Notes under the pieces: generated by a model | Seen by the model: only the letters and a program-made list of their open reading frames with translations | Databases searched by the model: none | Told to the model about the DNA's origin: nothing | Made by a program: the position numbers and the translations under genes | In this document: positions 59,858 through 64,000 of the stretch, piece after piece | How positions within the stretch are numbered: position 1 is the first letter of the stretch | Layout of the letters: each line of letters starts with the position of its first letter | From: Phaseolus vulgaris | Lineage: Eukaryota > Streptophyta > Magnoliopsida > Fabales > Fabaceae | Direction of reading: 5' to 3' | Assembly: GCF_000499845.2 (NCBI RefSeq) | Contig: NC_023749.2 | Span: forward strand, 42,182,658 to 42,246,657 | DNA length: 64,000 nucleotides

Positions 59858-60303
59858 CTATATTCTCTTGCAACTTGCATAGTGCATTAAATTTGTGTCC
59901 CTCTATATATGAATTAAGCATTAACTTAAATGACATAAAATACCACAATGAGATAACTTCTCTGTCTGTCTAAGTGTGATCGTGCTTGCAATTATAACTT
60001 CTTTAAGTGCTATGTTTTCTCAAAATTGCATGTACGTGTTCATTGTTTACGAGGCTAGTATTAGTATTAAGTAATTAGGACACTACAGTTGTCATTGAGA
60101 TCTACCACACGAATGTGGATTGTGGTAAAGAAATGAGTGCTTACGTTAGTAGAAACTAAAGAGGAAAAGGAACAGAAAAAAAGATAAGCATAAATGTGAA
60201 AGGTGATAATGACTATCGATGAGATATTTGTACTTCTGTAATCATAGTTTCCAAGTATGCGTTCAAGGTATTTGTCATTTTTAATATTGTTATTATTATT
60301 ACG

Positions 60304-60345
<42 letters not shown>

Positions 60346-60905
60346 ATGTGTGTGTGGGTAACTAGTTTTATGTCTTAGTCTAAAATTAAGAGGAATATAT
60401 ATTCGTGTTACTAGAAATTAGTTGAAAAAAATAACAATTTTAAGAAATTTATAATATTGATTAACATCTAGGAGATAATAAAATAACTAATTAAGGTTTA
60501 TAAAAATTTCGGCAAATATTTTAGCTAGAAACCATAGAAAATCATATAAGATACTTTTGTCTAGAACATTTTTGTCATCCACCGTGGAACGGGGTAAAAC
60601 TAATATTTTCACAATAGGAAAAAGAGACAAAAATTATCTTTTTTTCTAAACACGAAAAACAAATAAACACAATAAGGAGAGCATAAAATACGAATCCTAA
60701 TAATGGTATAGAGGAATGAGGAAGCACAATAAAGAGAATAACGTTTTGGCAAATGATGGAAGAATCTTAGCAAAATAAAGAGCAACTTCAAGAGAAAGAA
60801 TGAGTTAAAAGTTATTAAAAGAATTATTCGATACATCCTAGGAATGAAATATGAGTGTAGAGATACTTTGATAGTGATTGGTGTGGAGATGTAGATGATC
60901 GAAAC
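59858..60905. other. Upstream region of the ABCG gene
   Basis: No coding sequence. The promoter of the minus-strand ABCG gene must lie in the first few hundred bases, but no clear TATA box was fixed. An (AT)n run sits at 60307-60342. AT-rich sequence continues to the LTR end at 60906. Confidence 0.5.
60307..60342. repeat. (AT)n microsatellite upstream of the ABCG gene
   Basis: About 18 uninterrupted AT pairs, roughly 450 bases upstream of the ABCG start codon. Confidence 0.95.
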
Positions 60906-61890
60906 TGATATGAGTTGGATTGACACTTAACAAGAAACAACACTTTAAGGAGGCTTAAGGACAAATCAATGGAGGACAATGCCATCCAAATGAAGAGCCA
61001 AACTCATATACATCATGAGTGTCATGTCCTTATCACAAACACTTGGCGGAATTGAAAGGAAAGCAAGAACAAAACAAGAACACAAATAGAAGCACAATTG
61101 AAATGTGTAAACTGAAAAACTGGACAAAATTGAATCAAGAAATGAATCTACCGATTGAAATCATCAAAGGAACAAGATAAACCGAATAGAAACTTAAAAC
61201 AGCACCTAGAACAAGAATAAACGGTAGAAATTGAAGAACAAGCTAAACTACCGATTGGAAATGAAAATGGAGATGAAAGAAGATGAAACTTAAGTGATTG
61301 AAGACCGCTGGAATGGAATTTGGAGTTGCTCACGCCACTTGGTGATGGAGTTCCAAGATGAGTGAAGGAAGCCGCCACTTGAAAGCTCTCCAAAAGCTCA
61401 CAAGATGAGACTAAGCTAAGAGATCAAAATCTCACACAATTCTCTCTCCAAATGAGTAGAGTTTCTCTATATCAATTATCCAATTCTGAATTTACAAGAG
61501 CCCAACCTCTCTATTTATAATAGAAGAGGGCTGAAATGAAACACAAATGAAACTCAAAGTTCCCTCCAAATTCAAATGCAAATTGGTGCCACCTAGTCAT
61601 GAAGTAAGTGTGACCCACTTCCTATTTTCAGCACCTCCTAAAATGCGTCTACACCCCCCTTAACTATTCACACTTTTTATTTAATATTCACACCTCCTAC
61701 AACTATACAAGAGTAATTCAAATGATGCTCTTTTATTTAATGCTTTGCATTGGGTTTCTTGGGCTTTGGCGTTCTTGGGCTTGGGCTTTGGACTTGGGCC
61801 TCATCCTTTGAAAAGACTAATAAGAAGAACTTTAAATGATTTGTCCCTTGTCCATTCTTCCTATTAACAACATCTTTTTTATTCTCATCA
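60906..61890 (-). repeat. LTR 'E', family-2 3' LTR
   Basis: On the minus strand it starts TGATGAGAATAAAAAAGATG, right after a polypurine tract CCAACTTGGGGAGTA (61905-61891), and ends CCAACTCATATCA at 60906; 985 bp with TGAT...ATCA ends. TATA box TTATAAATAGAGAGG is near 61513. The family words TTCAAGTGGCGGC and CATCTTGGAACTCC follow. The downstream flank GAAAC (60901-60905) would be one copy of the target duplication. Confidence 0.75.
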
Positions 61891-62435
61891 TACTCCCCAA
61901 GTTGGAGAGAATTCGTCCACGAATTCAGTACTCCTGCATAAAACAAAGTCAATTTGCAATTAGATAAGAGAATAGAAGAAGAAATAGGCAAACTGGACTT
62001 AGTACTTTGAAATGTTGGGAGTTCAGAAAAAGATGGTCTATACACAGACCATGTTGGAAAAGATTGTTTAGGAATGATATTATTTGGTAAGATAGGAGAT
62101 ATGAAAAAATCATCCTTAACATTCTTTATCCAATATGGTGTGGAAGTAGGAACCTTAGGTAATGAAAAAGACAAAGAAGAAGAATACCTTGTAGGCGTAG
62201 CGCGAGTCAACAAAAGTGATTTAGTTGAGAAGGTATTAAGACTCGGTTTATCATGTACTTCATTTTCTTTTTCATTTTCTCTTTTAGTTTCTTTGGGATT
62301 GGTCCTATATGCAGGGCGATTTGGTAAAGAAACCTCGGGCATGAAGTCTATTTGGTGTTTAATCCCTCTTAGAGGTGGTAAGCCTTTAGAAGGATCTTGA
62401 AACACATCTTCATATTCCTTTACCAAATTGTCCAA
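61737..62435 (-). pseudogene. RT N-terminal stub joined to spacer (element E)
   Basis: The frame opens with YEDVFQDPSKGLPPLRGIKH, QIDFMPEVSLPNRPAYRTNP, the conserved stretch just before RT in Ty3 elements. Immediately after NPKET it switches to KRENEKENEVHDKPS, which belongs between protease and RT in element B. The remaining residues (STKSLLLTRATPTRYSSSLS, PNNIIPKQSFPTW, YAGVLNSWTNSLQLGEYDEN) match element B's spacer and run through the polypurine tract into the LTR. The RT catalytic residues and everything after them are deleted at this junction. Confidence 0.75.
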
Positions 62436-62475
62436 ACATGTGGGACTATCCTTAGCTGACTCACATTCAATAGTC

Positions 62476-64000
62476 CTAGGAATAGGTAAAAAAAATAGGC
62501 TTTTGAGTAACTATTACCTTTTTAACTTGTTGTGTGGACATGAGAAGGCTTCTCTTGGAACTTTTTATATCATTTTCTTTCTCTCTCTTTTCTCTCATTT
62601 TAACTTGGTCCTCATGAACTTCCTTTGGAGAGAGAGACTTAAGAATGACTTTGTGCCCATGGAAGATAAAAGAAATTTTGTTGGTAAAGCCATCATGAAA
62701 AACTTTTCTATCAAATTGCCATGGCCTACCTAAAAGAATATGTGTGGCTTCCATTGGGACAACATCACACAAGACCTCATCTTTATATCTACCAATAGAA
62801 AAAGTAATGAGGACTTGTTTGTTAACAACAATCTCACATACCTCACTCAACCATTGTAATTTGTAGGGCTTGGCATGAGAGATGGTAGATAATCCAAGCT
62901 TGTCTACCACTCTTGTGCTTGCCACATTAGCACAACTCCCCCCATCCACAATCAAAGAGCATACCCTATCATTAATAAGACATCTTGAATGAAAAATATT
63001 TTCTCTTTGACTTTCATCAAAAGGTTTTAAAACTTGTCCAAACATGTGTCTTATTACCAATAGGTCACCCTCATGTGGGCTTTCACTCTCATTCTCACTA
63101 GGGGACCTAGAAGGTGAGGAATGTCTAAAAGATTCGAACTCATGCTCACTACCCTCTACCCCATCATGCATTTACATATTTCGTTTAGAAGGGCAATTAG
63201 AAGCAATATGTCCATAGCTTAAGCATTTAAAACACTTCTTACTAGACGATTTAGTTGGTGATTTAGGCCTAGAAGTGGAAGTGGAAGGCTTAGAATCTCT
63301 AGGTTTGAAAGTAGAGTCCTTAGAAGGGTTATTTGAAAAAGAGCTATTTTTATTTTTCCAAGAAGAGTGGTAGTAGCTATCTTTAGAAGAATTTTTGAAA
63401 GCATTTTTCCTTGCAAGTTGATTTTCAATTTTACTAGCAAGGTGAACTACATTTTGCAATGAAGAATATTCTTGTAGGTCTACCACATCTTGAATGTCCC
63501 TTCGAAGGCCACTAACAAACCTAGCTATCTTAGCTTCCTCACTCTCATCCATATGAACTCTAATTAAAAGCGTGTCTAGTTGTTTAAAGTAATCATCCAC
63601 ACTTAGCGTGCCTTGATGAAACCGTTGGAGTTTCAACAATAGGTCTTTCCTAAAGTGTGGAGGCACAAATCTAGCGCGTAGACAAGCTTTGAAATCATCC
63701 CAAGAGACCACGGGCGGTCTCTTGTGTAAGTCAATGTCCAAGAGAGTTTGATGCCACTATTGCATGGCATAGTCTAAGAATTCTAATGATGCTAATCTAA
63801 CCCTATGAACATCTATAACCCCATTTACATCAAATATTTGCTCAACCTTGGCCTCCCACCCTAAGTACACATTAGGATCACTCTCACCACTAAAGCTAGG
63901 GAGTTTTACATTATGTGAATAAGGGCTAGCCACATGTTGGCGCCTCTGTTCATGGTGATGGTGCCTTGGCCGTACATTGTCTTCATGATATCCATGAGAA
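62476..64000 (-). pseudogene. gag-protease of element E, two in-frame stops
   Basis: From the window edge the frame reads gag (NVKLPSFSGESDPNVYLGWE, then an in-frame TAG at about 63757 where element B has Trp, then WDDFKACLRARFVPP, EEAKIARFVSGLRRDIQ), a Ser/Lys-rich linker and zinc knuckle CFKCLSYGHIASNC (C-X2-C-X4-H-X4-C). A second stop (TAA at 63174-63172) follows KRNM. Protease then reads SLIVDGGSCANVASTRVVDK and SHAKPYKLQWL, with an intact DGG where element B has DRG. GRPWQFDRK and a charged KREKEN linker follow. Apart from the stops the reading frame is well kept, so this copy is younger than B. Confidence 0.85.

Larger units (their letters stand above)
60906..64000 (-). mobile_element. 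Family-2 Ty3 element E: gag-protease, RT stub, spacer, 3' LTR; runs off the window
   Basis: Order on the minus strand: gag (from beyond 64000), zinc knuckle, protease, charged linker, about 45 residues of the RT N-terminal region, then directly a spacer like that of element B, polypurine tract and LTR. RT catalytic motifs, RNase H and integrase are absent. With element B this gives two copies of a gag-protease family lacking replication enzymes, which would need enzymes from a relative to move. Confidence 0.75.

Overview
This window is AT-rich plant nuclear DNA from a transposon-dense part of a genome, most likely a legume of the bean/cowpea group. That assignment is an inference from the repeat families: Ty3/gypsy Tat-type elements with antisense genes, Maximus/SIRE-like copia LTRs with tandem repeats, and a TRIM-like short-LTR family. 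No sequence search could be run. No rRNA, tRNA, CRISPR array or organellar gene was seen.

Only two host genes look intact. (1) A three-exon TIR-only gene lies on the minus strand at 14238-18006. It rebuilds to 203 codons with the catalytic glutamate present, but its first intron needs a GC donor. (2) A four-exon ABCG half-size ABC transporter lies on the minus strand at 56485-59857. It rebuilds to 627 codons with all nucleotide-binding motifs. The rest is mobile DNA in several nested layers.

Layout. 1-1426: 5' end of a minus-strand Tat-like Ty3 element (gag start, primer site, LTR). 1427-5967: 3' end of a second Tat-like element on the plus strand, carrying a spliced antisense gene of 816 codons. 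6003-7060: an LTR of a second Ty3 family (family 2). 7061-9012: decayed Tat gag-pol on the minus strand. 9013-12283: a family-2 element with gag and protease but no reverse transcriptase or integrase. 12284-14237: LTR-like debris. 14238-18006: TIR gene with a TRIM fragment in intron 1. 18007-26270: LTR fragments, a nested CACTA element and a second TRIM copy. 26287-27420: a LINE with target-site duplication. 27421-37130: small DNA transposons, LINE and copia remains. 37672-41024: a CACTA element with CTC target-site duplication, nested in an LTR. 41300-54100: LTR debris, a foldback CACTA MITE sitting at an LTR end, a large LTR-derived inverted repeat, and duplicated LTR pieces. 54105-56300: a GC-rich minisatellite inside a TIR-bounded repeat, split by a solo LTR with a perfect 5-bp duplication. 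56485-59857: ABCG gene. 60906-64000: a second family-2 gag-protease element on the minus strand.

The strongest points for a second look are: the spliced antisense gene in the Tat element; the two family-2 copies that both lack RT-RNaseH-integrase; the TIR-only gene with a GC-AG intron; and a 14-bp LINE insertion with a 17-bp target-site duplication, whose apparent source family lies 6 kb away.
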